In this document: in pieces, positions 35,526 through 44,459 of the stretch
How the letters are laid out: the number at the start of each line of letters is the position of its first letter
Numbering within the stretch: the first letter of the stretch is position 1
Assembly (NCBI RefSeq): GCF_004348975.1
Contig: NZ_SMFP01000005.1
Coordinates: 1-64,000, forward strand
Length of the DNA stretch: 64,000 bases
Direction of reading: 5' to 3'
Source of the DNA: Antarcticimicrobium sediminis
GTDB taxonomy: Bacteria; Pseudomonadota; Alphaproteobacteria; Rhodobacterales; Rhodobacteraceae
The notes under the pieces: model-generated
What the model saw: only the letters and a program-made list of their open reading frames with translations
What the model was told of the DNA's origin: nothing
Database searches by the model: none
Program-made: the position numbers and the translations under genes

Positions 35526-36526
35526 CGGGCGCTCTGGCGGAAAAGGTGGCGTTTGGTTTGATCGCGGCGGGGCTGCATGTGCTGGCCTTTGCCGCGCTGC
35601 CCGGAACCGGGGCGCAAACGCAGGGGGCGGGCGGCGACGGGCGCATCACCCTGCAAGGGGCCACGCCGCAGATCGAAGCGATGGTCGCCGCTTGGACCGC
35701 CCCGCCTGAAACGGCGCAGCCGGTTACGCTGGAGCAACCGATCCCACCAGCCATGGAGACCGCAGAGCCTGACCTGGCGCAGGCCACGCCGGAACCGATC
35801 CCAACGCGCCCTGTCCCGACGCAGCCTGAAAGGCCAACCGCTCCCAGCGCCCCGGATGCCGCGCAACTCCCGCTGCCACGCCCGATACCGACCCCGCCAA
35901 TGGCTGATGCACTCGCCCTGCCCGCGCCGCAACCGGACCCCGCGACGATGGACCGCCCCGAGATCGCCGCGCCATCGCCGGTCCTCTCGTCCCGTCAACG
36001 CAGTGCCCCGACACCAGAGGCCCCGCCCGCGCCGGTGACGCCACGCGCGCCGGACCTGGCCGAGGCGCGCCAGCTGCCGCCGCCCCCACCTGCACCGCCA
36101 AAACCGCGTGAGATCGCCCCCCCCAAACCCGCCCAACAGGCATCAGCGGCGGTGCAATCGCAACAGGCAGCGGGGCGCGGTGGTGGAGCGCAGGCGGGAA
36201 ACGGCAACAGATCGGATCGCGCAGCGCTGAGCCCGGGCCAGCGCAACAGCCTGATTGCCGCATGGGGCGCGCAGATCACCAACCGCATCGAACGCACCAA
36301 ACGGGCGCCGCGCGGGCTGCGCAAAGGCGGGCGCGTGGTGCTGCGCCTGCAGGTCAGCCGCGCGGGGCAATTGCAATCGGTCTCGGTGCGGCAAAGCTCG
36401 GGCAATGCAGAGCTGGATGCCGCCGCAATCCGCGCGGTGCGCCGCGCCAAACGCTTTCCCGCCGCACCAGAGGGGCTGAACAAACCCTTCTACAGCTTTT
36501 CCCTGCCGGTGCGGTTCAACGACTGA
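35522..36526 (+). CDS. tonB: TonB-family energy transducer
   Basis: This 334-residue protein spans the periplasm to activate outer-membrane receptors. It begins with GTG at 35522, overlapping the exbD stop codon. It has an N-terminal membrane helix (VAFGLIAAGLHVLAFAAL, about 9-26), a very Pro/Ala-rich linker (about 60-215), and a C-terminal TonB domain (KGGRVVLRLQVSRAGQLQSV, then GNAELDAAAIRAVRRAKRFPAAP). It is convergent with ppk2, whose end it overlaps by 11 bases. No TonB-dependent receptor is encoded in this window, so its partner is elsewhere. Confidence 0.92.
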   Translation: MTGALAEKVAFGLIAAGLHVLAFAALPGTGAQTQGAGGDGRITLQGATPQIEAMVAAWTAPPETAQPVTLEQPIPPAMETAEPDLAQATPEPIPTRPVPTQPERPTAPSAPDAAQLPLPRPIPTPPMADALALPAPQPDPATMDRPEIAAPSPVLSSRQRSAPTPEAPPAPVTPRAPDLAEARQLPPPPPAPPKPREIAPPKPAQQASAAVQSQQAAGRGGGAQAGNGNRSDRAALSPGQRNSLIAAWGAQITNRIERTKRAPRGLRKGGRVVLRLQVSRAGQLQSVSVRQSSGNAELDAAAIRAVRRAKRFPAAPEGLNKPFYSFSLPVRFND

Positions 36527-37355
36527 CCGGCGGCGGCCCCTTGCGCAGCGCCTCGTAAAGATCCGGCTCTAGATCAAGCTGCGCCTCGGCTTCTTTCAGC
36601 AGCCGTTCCTCGACCCGAGGCGGGGTCAGATCCACACCCTGTGACAGGGTGTCCAGAATGGTCTGCATCGCGGTCACGCGGGCGTATTTCTTTTGATTGG
36701 CCGGAATCAGATGCCACGGCGCCTGCTCGGTCGAGGTCTTTTCGAACATCTCGTTCGCGGCTTCCACGCTTTCGCTCCAATGGGCACGGTTACGGAAATC
36801 CTCATAGGAAAGTTTCCAGCGTTTCATCGGGTTGCGTAGCCGCTCTTCAAACCGCCGGGTCTGCTCCTTGGGCGAGATGTGAAAGAACAGTTTGACCAAT
36901 CGCACACCGTCATCGGCCAGCATCTGTTCAAAGGTGTTGATCTCATCATAGGCGGCGCGCCAGCGGGATTCCGGCGTCAGCGCCTCGACCCGTTCGACCA
37001 AAACCCGCCCATACCACGATCGGTCAAACACCGAGATCGCGCCCTCGGGCGGCAGCCGCTCCATGAACCGCAACAGATAGTGGCGCTCCTTGTAATAGTC
37101 GCGCGGGGCCCCAATCGGCCAGACCTTGAACCCGCGCGGATCGAAGGCCTGCGACAGCCGCCGGATCGTGCCCCCCTTGCCTGCGGCATCCCAACCTTCA
37201 AAGACGATCACCGCCTTGTTGCCGGAATGCAGATAGGCCTGTTGTATCTGCGAGAGCTTGAGTTGCAGCGCGCAAAGCCTGTCCTCATAGGCCCCTTTCC
37301 CGATCCGCAGCGAGAGATCGGCCTTGTCCAGATTGGGGGGGGAGCTTTGTATCAT
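36516..37355 (-). CDS. ppk2: polyphosphate kinase 2
   Basis: This 279-residue P-loop kinase of the PPK2 family transfers phosphate between polyphosphate and nucleoside mono- or diphosphates. Key motifs are Walker A FEGWDAAGKGGTIRRL, a FKVWPIGAPRDYYKERHYLLRF segment, and the Walker B / lid region SVFDRSWYGRVLVERVE. The ATG at 37355 (MIQSSPP) fits the family; the longer frame is not coding. The ATG overlaps the stop of the preceding racemase-family gene by four bases. Nucleotide specificity (class I to III) is not clear from motifs. Confidence 0.93.
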   Translation of the reverse strand: MIQSSPPNLDKADLSLRIGKGAYEDRLCALQLKLSQIQQAYLHSGNKAVIVFEGWDAAGKGGTIRRLSQAFDPRGFKVWPIGAPRDYYKERHYLLRFMERLPPEGAISVFDRSWYGRVLVERVEALTPESRWRAAYDEINTFEQMLADDGVRLVKLFFHISPKEQTRRFEERLRNPMKRWKLSYEDFRNRAHWSESVEAANEMFEKTSTEQAPWHLIPANQKKYARVTAMQTILDTLSQGVDLTPPRVEERLLKEAEAQLDLEPDLYEALRKGPPPVSR

Positions 37356-38116
37356 GTGAGGGCAGCCTTTCGCGAGGGTGAGGTCAGGACGCAGTCCAGC
37401 GTGAGGCCCGAGGCCCCGCTTAACCGTAGCATATGCCAGGCCAGAACAAGATTGCTGGACAGCACCGGCAGCCCGATTTCGCGCTCCAGCGTGGGAACGA
37501 CGGGCAAGGTGTTGAGATTGGTACAAGACAGAAACAAAGCATCGACTGGCGAGACTGGCGCGGCCGGGGCCAGCGCGCGTGCTGCCCGTGCCACCGACCC
37601 CGGGGTGATCCGCGCGACGCGGGCCTCTTCGGCCTCGTTGAAACTGCCAAAGACCGGGGTTTCGATCCCGTGGTGCGACAGCACCGCCCGCAACCTCTCC
37701 GAGACGGTATCGACATAGGGCGACAGCAGAGCCAGCCGATGCAGCCCAAGCGCGCGGCAGGCCGCGACAAGGGCGCTGACCGGCTCGCTCACATGGGTGC
37801 AGCGCGCGCCATTTCGCAGGCCGCTGGCCACACGGTCGGGGCCGATTTGCGCGGCGCCCGAGGTGCAGCCATAGCCGATCACGTCGAAGTCGACCGTGCC
37901 GGGCAGTAGCGCCGCTGCTTGTGGCAGGTCGGCTTCCATCTGCGCCAAGGTCTGCGGCGTCACATCCCGCCCGCTGGGAATCCGCGTCACCATCAGGTCG
38001 ACCGACGCGGGCAAAAGCTGTCGGAAATCCGCCTCGATCCGCTCATCGACCTGAAGCGCGACAAGACCAAGCGTGGGACGGCTGCGCGGTTCGGTATCGA
38101 ACGAAAAGACCTGCAT
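37352..38116 (-). CDS. Asp/Glu racemase / maleate isomerase superfamily protein
   Basis: This 254-residue protein is of the Asp/Glu racemase / arylmalonate decarboxylase / maleate cis-trans isomerase superfamily. Two cysteines sit in the expected places: GYGCTSGA (about residue 84) and FLSCTNL (about 198), which act as the acid-base pair in this family. EutA of ectoine-utilisation operons is a distant relative and is also often found with an M24 protein, but eutB, eutC and eutE are absent here. The substrate is unknown. It lies three bases after the M24 gene and overlaps ppk2. Confidence 0.85.
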   Translation of the reverse strand: MQVFSFDTEPRSRPTLGLVALQVDERIEADFRQLLPASVDLMVTRIPSGRDVTPQTLAQMEADLPQAAALLPGTVDFDVIGYGCTSGAAQIGPDRVASGLRNGARCTHVSEPVSALVAACRALGLHRLALLSPYVDTVSERLRAVLSHHGIETPVFGSFNEAEEARVARITPGSVARAARALAPAAPVSPVDALFLSCTNLNTLPVVPTLEREIGLPVLSSNLVLAWHMLRLSGASGLTLDCVLTSPSRKAALT

Positions 38117-38119
38117 GTC

Positions 38120-39280
38120 TCACCCCTCCAGACTGGGTATCTCGCGCGCGGCGGGGGTGGACAGAAATTCAGCCCCGCCGGCGCGGATGACGATATTTTC
38201 TTCATGCACCATGAGGTGATCCGGGCCCAGTTCCAACCCCGGTTCCAGCGTGATCACCATGCCGGCGGCCAGCACGGTCTGATCGCCGGAGATCAGCGAC
38301 AGCCCCTCGGTCAGTTGCAGACCCAGCCCATGGCCCAGCCGACCCGCGCCGGGTGTGCCGTGCTGCGCCAGCGCCCGATGCAAGACATTGAACAGATCGC
38401 CGGCGGTCTGGCCGGGGCGCACTTGGGATGCGGCCTCCTGCGTGGCATCGATCAGGGCGGCATGGGCCGCGCGCACGGCGTTATCGGGGCGCCCGAGCGA
38501 GAAATTGCGGTCGAAATCACAGAAATAGCCGTCACGGATTACGCCGGTATCCAGCATCAGCACATCGCCCAAGCGCAACGGATCGGGGCCGGCGGGCGAG
38601 ATCACGTCGCCATAGCCGCCCGGTGAAGCCGCACCCGCCAGATAGGGCACCCAATCGGCCCCTTCTTCAAGGCACAGGCACTGGAACCGGCGGAACAGAT
38701 CGTCAAGCGGCACCCCGGCCCGCGCGATCTCCGGCACCCGGGCAAAGGCCCGGTCGGCCACGGCGCAACTGGCGCGGATCTTGAAGATTTCGGCCTCGGA
38801 CTTGATCATGCGCAACCCGCGGACGATCCCGCCATCATCGGTGAACCCGACGTCCGCCTGCGCTTTTAGTCGGCCCCAATCGGCCAGCGGCATGCGCAGG
38901 TGGCTTTCCAGCCCCATCGGCACACCGACCCGCCCGCCCGGCCCGGCCAGTTCGATCAAGGTATCGGCCAGCAGGCTAACCCCGTCATCCACCGGATCGG
39001 GGGCGGGCCAACTGCGGATATCGGTGATCCAGCCGCGCGCCATCAACGCCACACCGATCGCCGGAATCACCGCCACCGGATCGCCTGTGGCAGGCACGAT
39101 CAGGAACCAAGGGCGGGTCGGGCTTTCCCAGAACCGGGTGAGAAAACCGCTGAAATACCTCAGATCGGCCTCGGTTGTCAGCAACAGCGCGGCCAGCCCT
39201 AGCTTTGCCATGCGGGCCTGCGCCCGCACCACCCGCGCGCGGTATTCCGAGGTTGGAAATCCGCGCGCCGGGCCGCTCAT
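38120..39280 (-). CDS. M24-family metallopeptidase (Xaa-Pro aminopeptidase/creatinase fold)
   Basis: This 386-residue protein has an N-terminal creatinase domain (about 1-150) and a pita-bread catalytic domain. The five metal ligands are visible: the two Asp of MLDTGVIRDGYFCDFDRN, His in LGHGLGLQL, Glu in ITLEPGLELG, and Glu in MVHEENIVI. It could be a Pro-dipeptidase or a hydrolase of a small amide such as ectoine or creatine. Co-transcription with an Asp/Glu-racemase-family enzyme suggests a catabolic role. The ATG at 39280 (MSGPARGFP) is favoured over upstream frames without coding character. Confidence 0.88.
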   Translation of the reverse strand: MSGPARGFPTSEYRARVVRAQARMAKLGLAALLLTTEADLRYFSGFLTRFWESPTRPWFLIVPATGDPVAVIPAIGVALMARGWITDIRSWPAPDPVDDGVSLLADTLIELAGPGGRVGVPMGLESHLRMPLADWGRLKAQADVGFTDDGGIVRGLRMIKSEAEIFKIRASCAVADRAFARVPEIARAGVPLDDLFRRFQCLCLEEGADWVPYLAGAASPGGYGDVISPAGPDPLRLGDVLMLDTGVIRDGYFCDFDRNFSLGRPDNAVRAAHAALIDATQEAASQVRPGQTAGDLFNVLHRALAQHGTPGAGRLGHGLGLQLTEGLSLISGDQTVLAAGMVITLEPGLELGPDHLMVHEENIVIRAGGAEFLSTPAAREIPSLEG

Positions 39281-39582
39281 CCCTCGGGCCCTTTGCTGAG
39301 GATCGCCAGCGCGTACGGTCCCGCCGCAACGGTGCTGGGCTGCGGGATTGGGGCGCGCACAGCCATGACATTGGCGGTGCTGCGACGGGGATCGGGCTGG
39401 ATGTCCATGGCGTCCAGCCGACCCGAAAGCCCCCCATGTGGTCAAGTGTTATCGTCGGCGCACGCTCGAAACACGCCTTGCGGAGAGTATCGTCGTGAAA
39501 TTTTCATGCATCTTATGCGTGAAGTAACGATAGTAATCCTTTGTTAAGCATCAAAAAAGAGCATCTCTTCATGCTTGACATG
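39281..39582. other. intergenic stretch with no recognised gene
   Basis: About 300 bases lie between the M24 gene start and the terminator of the methyltransferase gene. The half next to the terminator is AT-rich (for example around 39510-39560) compared with the neighbourhood. It presumably carries the promoter of the M24-racemase-ppk2 operon. No RNA gene or reading frame could be supported. Confidence 0.4.
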
Positions 39583-39607
39583 AAAAAGCCGGGTACAGGG
39601 CCCGGCT
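39583..39607 (-). terminator. intrinsic terminator of the one-carbon operon
   Basis: On the minus strand a 7-bp stem AGCCGGG / CCCGGCT with a 7-base loop is followed by five T. It lies 55 bases after the methyltransferase stop codon. Confidence 0.88.
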
Positions 39608-39661
39608 TTCTGCACGTGCGACCCAGACTTGGGCCAGACTTGGCCAGACTTGGGGCCAACC

Positions 39662-40726
39662 TCAGGCGCGGCGACGGCGTCCGCCAGCGCGGCCACGGCG
39701 ACCGCCTGCTCCTTCTTCCCCGGGTGCGGCGGGCGGTTTGTTGAACCGGATCCATGCGCCCCCATGGGGATCGTTGTTGGTCAACAGGTTGGCGGCACGG
39801 ATGGCTGCCATCTCGGAGCCGGACTGGAACTGTGTACTGCCCAAGCCGAACAACCGGCAGAAGGTCTCGTCATCCATGCCTTCGGGCAGGATGATCCCGG
39901 CGGCCTCGATCTCGGCACGTTTCTCGGCGATCTTGATTGGCCCGATCGGCAAGGCGCAGGGGTTCATGATGGCGCTGGTCATGCCCGCACCCATCGCCAT
40001 CGGCAGAAAGGCGTTGTTGATCCCGTGCCGGTTCGGCAGCCCGAAGGAAACGTTGGAGGCGCCGCAGGTGGTGTTCACACCCAGCTCTTCGCGCAACCGA
40101 CGCACCAGGGCAAAGACCTGTTGTCCGGCGGTGGCCATCGCCCCGATCGGCATCACCAGCGGGTCGACCACGATATCATGCGCCGGAATGCCGAAATCGG
40201 CAGCGCGTTCGACGATCCTTTTAGCCACGGCAAACCGCACGTCCGGGTCTTCGGAAATGCCAGTGTCATCGTTGGAGATCGCAACCACCGGCACGTTGTA
40301 TTTCTTGACCAGCGGCAGAACCAGCTCCATCCGTTCCTCTTCACCGGTCACCGAGTTCAACAGCGGACGCCCCTGCGCCGCCGCCAGCCCCGCCTCGAGC
40401 GCGCCGGGCACCGAGCTGTCGATGCACAACGGCACGTCGACCAGAGCCTGCACCATCTGGATGATCTTGGTCATCAGCGGCGGCTCGGTCTCGTTCGGGT
40501 TGGGGTTGGAATTGTAGACAACCCCGGCATTGATATCGAGGATGTTGGCCCCGGCGGCGACCTGCGCCACGGCATCGCGTTCCACGGTCGAGAAATCGCC
40601 CGCCTCCAACTGCGCCGCCAGCTGTTTGCGGCCAGTGGGGTTGATGCGTTCGCCGATCACGCAAAAGGGTTCGTCAAAACCGATCACGGCTGTCTTGGTT
40701 TTGCTTTCGACTACAGTGCGCGTCAT
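39662..40726 (-). CDS. methyltetrahydrofolate:corrinoid methyltransferase (pterin-binding family)
   Basis: This 354-residue TIM-barrel enzyme is of the DHPS/MetH pterin-binding family. Typical motifs are FCVIGERINPTGRKQLAAQL, AGANILDINAGVV, PLCIDSSVPGALEAGL, RPLLNSVTGEEERM and TTCGASNVSFGLPNR. It moves the methyl group of methyl-THF to a corrinoid protein or back. The tail after about residue 325 is Gly/Arg-rich and unusual. There is no homocysteine or B12 domain, so it needs partner proteins. It lies 11 bases after a MetF-like gene. It may be the folate module of a split methionine synthase or of a methylamine/betaine demethylation system. Confidence 0.88.
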   Translation of the reverse strand: MTRTVVESKTKTAVIGFDEPFCVIGERINPTGRKQLAAQLEAGDFSTVERDAVAQVAAGANILDINAGVVYNSNPNPNETEPPLMTKIIQMVQALVDVPLCIDSSVPGALEAGLAAAQGRPLLNSVTGEEERMELVLPLVKKYNVPVVAISNDDTGISEDPDVRFAVAKRIVERAADFGIPAHDIVVDPLVMPIGAMATAGQQVFALVRRLREELGVNTTCGASNVSFGLPNRHGINNAFLPMAMGAGMTSAIMNPCALPIGPIKIAEKRAEIEAAGIILPEGMDDETFCRLFGLGSTQFQSGSEMAAIRAANLLTNNDPHGGAWIRFNKPPAAPGEEGAGGRRGRAGGRRRRA

Positions 40727-40737
40727 TAAACGGCCTT

Positions 40738-41667
40738 TCAGCTTTGATTTGCGGGGGCGGCAGAGCTGCCGCCATGTTCAATCGCCCAAGTGGCGTTGGT
40801 CTTGATACCGCCCAACGGAAAGAAATGCACGTTGGTGATGTTGAAATCCGGATTGGCGGCCTTGTGGGCGGCCAGATCTGCCAGCACCTGCGTGGGTTCA
40901 TAGGGCAGCAACAGCTTGGTGACATCCATTGCCCGTTTTTGTAGCACCTTGAGCGAGGGGCCGACACCGCAGGCGATGGCGAACTTGATCAGCGTCTGCA
41001 ATTTGGCTGGCCCGGCGATCCCGATATGGATCGGCAGATCAATCCCCGCCGCCTTGAGCCCCTCGGCCCAGGCGATGATCGGCTTGGCGTCAAAGGCGAA
41101 CTGGGTGGCCAGCGCCATTTCGGCATCGCTGCGTTCATTGAATTTCTGTTTCCATTGCAGCGCTTCAAAGACGATCTTGTCGCCGCCATCGGGGTCGATA
41201 TCGCGGTTGCCTTCGGGATGGCCCGCCACGTGCAACCGCTTGAACCCGGCCTTGTCAAAGGCCCCGGTCTCCATCAGTTGCATCGAGCTGTCGAAAGCGC
41301 CCTGCGGCTGTGCAAGGCCCCCGGCCAGCAACAGCGCCTGATCGACGCCGGCCTCGCCCTGATACATGGCGATCCAGTTTTCCAGCGTTGCCTTGTCCTT
41401 GATGATCCGGGCGGGGAAATGCGGCATCACTGCAAAGCCGTCGCGGGCCAGACGGGCGGCGGTGCGCACCATGTCCTCGATCGGTGTGCCGTCGATATGG
41501 GCGATGTAAACCCGGGTGCCTTCGGGCAGAAGATCGCGAAAATCATCGACCTTTTCGGCGGTCCGCGGCATCACCTCGATCGAATAGCCCTGCAGCAGCG
41601 CCTCGACCTGCCGGTTCACCGGGGCTTGGGCCGTCGTGTCGCGTTTTTTGAAGTTCAGCAATGCCAT
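40738..41667 (-). CDS. metF: methylenetetrahydrofolate reductase family protein
   Basis: This 309-residue FAD-type TIM-barrel protein of the MetF family interconverts methylene-THF and methyl-THF. Supporting segments are IEVMPRTAEKVDDF, LLLAGGLAQPQGAFDSSMQLMETG, KRLHVAGHPEGNRDIDPDGGD (aligned with the MetF GHPE region), and ATQFAFDAKPIIAW (QFFF-like). The ATG at 41667 follows GGGAGG; the longer frame is not used. It is coupled with the folate:corrinoid methyltransferase downstream, so both act on methyl-THF. It is diverged from E. coli MetF and may favour the oxidising direction. Confidence 0.85.
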   Translation of the reverse strand: MALLNFKKRDTTAQAPVNRQVEALLQGYSIEVMPRTAEKVDDFRDLLPEGTRVYIAHIDGTPIEDMVRTAARLARDGFAVMPHFPARIIKDKATLENWIAMYQGEAGVDQALLLAGGLAQPQGAFDSSMQLMETGAFDKAGFKRLHVAGHPEGNRDIDPDGGDKIVFEALQWKQKFNERSDAEMALATQFAFDAKPIIAWAEGLKAAGIDLPIHIGIAGPAKLQTLIKFAIACGVGPSLKVLQKRAMDVTKLLLPYEPTQVLADLAAHKAANPDFNITNVHFFPLGGIKTNATWAIEHGGSSAAPANQS

Positions 41668-41693
41668 AGCGGCCTCCCAGAGTGATGTCAGGC

Positions 41694-41990
41694 TCACGCC
41701 CAGCCGTTGTTCGCGATCAGGGCCTTGATCCGATCCTGATCGTATTCGGTTTCCAGACGTATCGCCTCGGACTCGGCCAGTTCCGCTGGCTCGCCTTCGA
41801 CGCGATAGGGATCACCCTTGCGCCATTCAGCGAGATAGGCATCCGTTCCCGCCGCACCACTTTTCATCGCGGCGCGGTCAATCGCCTGTTCAAACCGCTC
41901 GGCCAGCGGGCGTTTGGTGCCCCGCCGCCCCTTGCCGACGATGACTTGGGCCGGAATGTCGCGCCAATAAACGATGGTAATGTCCGGCAT
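41694..41990 (-). CDS. small conserved protein of the so-called virulence-factor family
   Basis: This 98-residue protein begins MPDITIVYWRDIPAQVIVGKG and contains a basic RRGTKRPLAERFEQAIDRAAM segment. It matches the short proteins often annotated as virulence factor in roseobacters, where they occur beside MetF and corrinoid methyltransferase genes. The name is uninformative. Its place as the first gene of the one-carbon operon, 26 bases before metF, argues for a role in folate or corrinoid methyl transfer. The ATG at 41990 is chosen for the conserved start; the 597-codon open frame upstream is a shadow of the ppx gene. Confidence 0.8.
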   Translation of the reverse strand: MPDITIVYWRDIPAQVIVGKGRRGTKRPLAERFEQAIDRAAMKSGAAGTDAYLAEWRKGDPYRVEGEPAELAESEAIRLETEYDQDRIKALIANNGWA

Positions 41991-42224
41991 GGTCTGATTC
42001 CCCGTCTGCTCAACAACCTCTCTACGGCAGGAGTGCCGCGCGGCGACGCCGGTTTTCGACGAAAACGACACCGTCCGCGACCAATGCCTAGGCAATCGCG
42101 CCCTTGCTGGCCAGCCTTTCGACGGCTCATTCTTTTCAAGTTCAATATGAGCGCAGTGATCCCTTGCACGGGCGGCAGCAAAGACATACCTTTGAATTAA
42201 CTCAAAATCGGAGGGCGTGTTGTC

Positions 42225-43337
42225 ATGGCGCCCAAGCGTCCCAAAGGTGCGGGCGCGTTCCCGAAACCGGTCGAAAGCCCTGCGCCGTCCCGGCCCGATC
42301 CTGATGCGCTGTATGCGGCGCTGGATCTGGGTACCAATAGTTGCCGCATGCTCATTGCCCAACCAAAGGGCAGCGGGTTTCATGTGGTGGACAGTTTCTC
42401 GAAATCGGTTCAGCTCGGCTCCGGGCTGGAGCGGACCGGGCGTTTGTCGCGTGCCTCGATGGCGCGCACCATTCAGGCGCTGCGCATCTGTCAACAAAAG
42501 ATCAAGCGCAACAAGGTGCGGCGGATGCGGCTGGTCGCAACCGAGGCCTGCCGACGGGCCCAGAACGCGCGCGAATTCATTCGTCAGGTCCAGCGTGAAA
42601 CCGGCCTGAGCCTTGAGATCATCCAACCGGAGGAGGAAGCGCGGCTTGCCGTGATCTCCTGCGCGCCGCTGGTCTCGACCAAGACCGAACAGCTTTTGGT
42701 GGTCGATATTGGCGGCGGCTCGACCGAGCTGGTCTGGATCGACATATCCTCTGTCCCGCGCCGCGACCGGCCAGCGGCGATCATGCGGTTGCATGCAGGG
42801 TTCCATCCGCCCGAAAGCCCCTTTCCCGCCGCCAAGGTGGTGGATTGGATCAGCGTGCCGCTGGGCGTGGCGACGTTGCGCGACCAGTTTTCGGATGTCG
42901 AGGATGACTCGGCCCGCTTTGCCCTGATGAGCTGGTTTTTCGAGGAAAACCTCTCGGAATTCGCCCCCTATCAGGACGTGCAGGCGCGGGAAGGGTTCCA
43001 GATCGTCGGCACCTCGGGCACCGTGACCACGGTTGCGGCCAGCCATCTGGGGCTCAAACGCTATGACCGGACCAAGGTGGACGGGCTGCGTATGACCTCG
43101 GATCAGATCGACAAGGTGATCCGTGGCTATCTCGACCTTGGTCCGATTGGCCGCCGTCGCGATCCGCGCATCGGCGAGGATCGTCAGGCGCTGATCATGT
43201 CGGGGGCCGCGATCCTGCAGGCGCTGCTGCGATGCTGGCCAACCGACCGGCTTTCGGTCGCCGATCGTGGCCTGCGTGAGGGGCTGCTTTATGCCCAGAT
43301 GAGCGCCGCTGGCGTGCTGGAGGATGGCCCGTTCTGA
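42225..43337 (+). CDS. Ppx/GppA-family phosphatase
   Basis: This 370-residue sugar-kinase/Hsp70/actin-fold phosphatase acts on polyphosphate ends or on pppGpp. It has the ATPase-fold motifs AALDLGTNSCRMLIAQ, the acidic IIQPEEEARLAVI, and VVDIGGGSTELVWI, and GTSGTVTTVAA further on. An N-terminal basic tail of about 28 residues precedes the fold. It is slightly shorter than E. coli GppA or Ppx (about 500 residues) because it lacks the C-terminal HD-like domain. It lies upstream of rlmE with 119 bases between, possibly in one transcript. Confidence 0.92.
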   Translation: MAPKRPKGAGAFPKPVESPAPSRPDPDALYAALDLGTNSCRMLIAQPKGSGFHVVDSFSKSVQLGSGLERTGRLSRASMARTIQALRICQQKIKRNKVRRMRLVATEACRRAQNAREFIRQVQRETGLSLEIIQPEEEARLAVISCAPLVSTKTEQLLVVDIGGGSTELVWIDISSVPRRDRPAAIMRLHAGFHPPESPFPAAKVVDWISVPLGVATLRDQFSDVEDDSARFALMSWFFEENLSEFAPYQDVQAREGFQIVGTSGTVTTVAASHLGLKRYDRTKVDGLRMTSDQIDKVIRGYLDLGPIGRRRDPRIGEDRQALIMSGAAILQALLRCWPTDRLSVADRGLREGLLYAQMSAAGVLEDGPF

Positions 43338-43456
43338 CGCGGCACCGGTGACACAAGACGCGGCCCCCGCAGTGGCCGCAAAAGCAAGGATACCCCCTTT
43401 CCCTTGCCGGGGACGGCGGGACCCAGTATCGGGGGTCGATTGCGGAGAACAGAACC

Positions 43457-44173
43457 ATGGCCAAGAACACCACCGGGAAGAACACATCAGGACGCGGACA
43501 GCGCGACCTGACGGTGACGGTAAAGACCGCGCGAGGACGCAAAATGTCCTCGACGCGCTGGCTGCAGCGCCAGCTCAATGACCCCTATGTCAAACGCGCC
43601 CAGGCCGAAGGCTTTCGCGGCCGCGCGGCGTTCAAGATCATGGAGGTGGATGACAAGTTCCGCTTTCTGGTGCCCGGTGCACGGGTGGTCGATCTGGGCT
43701 GTGCGCCCGGCGGCTGGATTCAGGTGGCGGTTCCACGCGTCAATGCGCTGGGTGAAAAACAGGGCAAGGCCGTTGGCCGAATTCTTGGGATCGACCTGCA
43801 GGAGGTGGAGCCGCTTCCGGGAGCCGAGATCCATCAGCTTGATTTCATGGCAGATGATGCCGATGAGGTGGTCAAGGAATGGCTTGGCGGCAAGGCCGAT
43901 GTGGTGATGTCCGACATGGCCGCCTCCAGCTCCGGTCACAAACAGACCGACCATTTGCGCATCATCGCGCTGTGCGAGGCGGCGGCCTATTTTTCGTTTG
44001 ACGTGCTGGAAGTGGGTGGCACCTTTGTCGCCAAGGTTCTGGCGGGCGGTGCAGAGGGCGATCTGCAAAAGCTGCTGAAGCAGAAATTCACCAAGGTGAT
44101 GCATGTGAAACCGCCCGCCTCCCGCTCCGACAGTTCGGAGAAATTCGTGGTCGCGACCGGGTTTCGCGGCTGA
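43457..44173 (+). CDS. rlmE: 23S rRNA (uridine-2'-O)-methyltransferase RlmE
   Basis: This 238-residue SAM-dependent methyltransferase of the FtsJ/RrmJ family modifies U2552 in the A loop of 23S rRNA. It shows the SAM motif [19 protein letters not shown], the catalytic Lys in [14 protein letters not shown], Asp in [12 protein letters not shown], and Lys in FVAKVLAGG. The N-terminus is longer than in E. coli by a basic Thr/Lys/Arg-rich stretch of about 25 residues. Confidence 0.95.
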   Translation: MAKNTTGKNTSGRGQRDLTVTVKTARGRKMSSTRWLQRQLNDPYVKRAQAEGFRGRAAFKIMEVDDKFRFLVPGARVVDLGCAPGGWIQVAVPRVNALGEKQGKAVGRILGIDLQEVEPLPGAEIHQLDFMADDADEVVKEWLGGKADVVMSDMAASSSGHKQTDHLRIIALCEAAAYFSFDVLEVGGTFVAKVLAGGAEGDLQKLLKQKFTKVMHVKPPASRSDSSEKFVVATGFRG

Positions 44174-44459
44174 TCAGGGGCGCGTTCCAGCTTGGTCCGG
44201 ACAACGCCAAGACCGGGCGGCCAAGCTCATCAATCTCTCCGAATCGGGTCCGGCCAATGGCTGTTTGGAGCGTCGACGCAGGCGCCGCGCGGTATGTCGG
44301 GCCCGCGCCTGCTGATGGATCAGGGCGAACAGGCGGGCGTGACGGTCAGAGGTATCGTTGAGCGGCATGGCGGCGGGTCCAATGGGCTGTGTCTGAGACA
44401 GACCTACGCCGCAACCGGGCCGTCAATAAGGCAGGCATCTGACACTCCGGTGGAAATGA
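44174..44459. other. intergenic stretch between convergent rlmE and yihY, no supported gene
   Basis: About 286 bases. A 64-codon minus-strand frame (44174-44368, Arg-rich) is open here, but no ribosome site or recognised similarity supports it. No terminator hairpin with a T-run was found. Confidence 0.4.

Noticed and set aside
37352-39280. Ectoine-utilisation operon (eutA/eutD)
   Set aside because: Only two family-level similarities are present; eutB, eutC, eutE and the ectoine transporter are absent, and the M24 protein lacks the typical opening of ectoine hydrolase. Kept only as a possibility.
41991-42224. Possible cobalamin or SAM riboswitch before the one-carbon operon
   Set aside because: The B12-box GCCACTG and the SAM-II core were looked for on the minus strand and not found.
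41991-43487. Upstream 500 codons of the minus-strand frame that ends with the small virulence-factor protein
   Set aside because: This part is antisense to the Ppx/GppA gene. The real small protein starts at 41990 with its conserved MPDITIVYWRD start.
44174-44368. 64-codon minus-strand open frame after rlmE
   Set aside because: No ribosome site, no recognisable motif, Arg-rich composition common to GC-rich shadows. Left as an unassigned gap.
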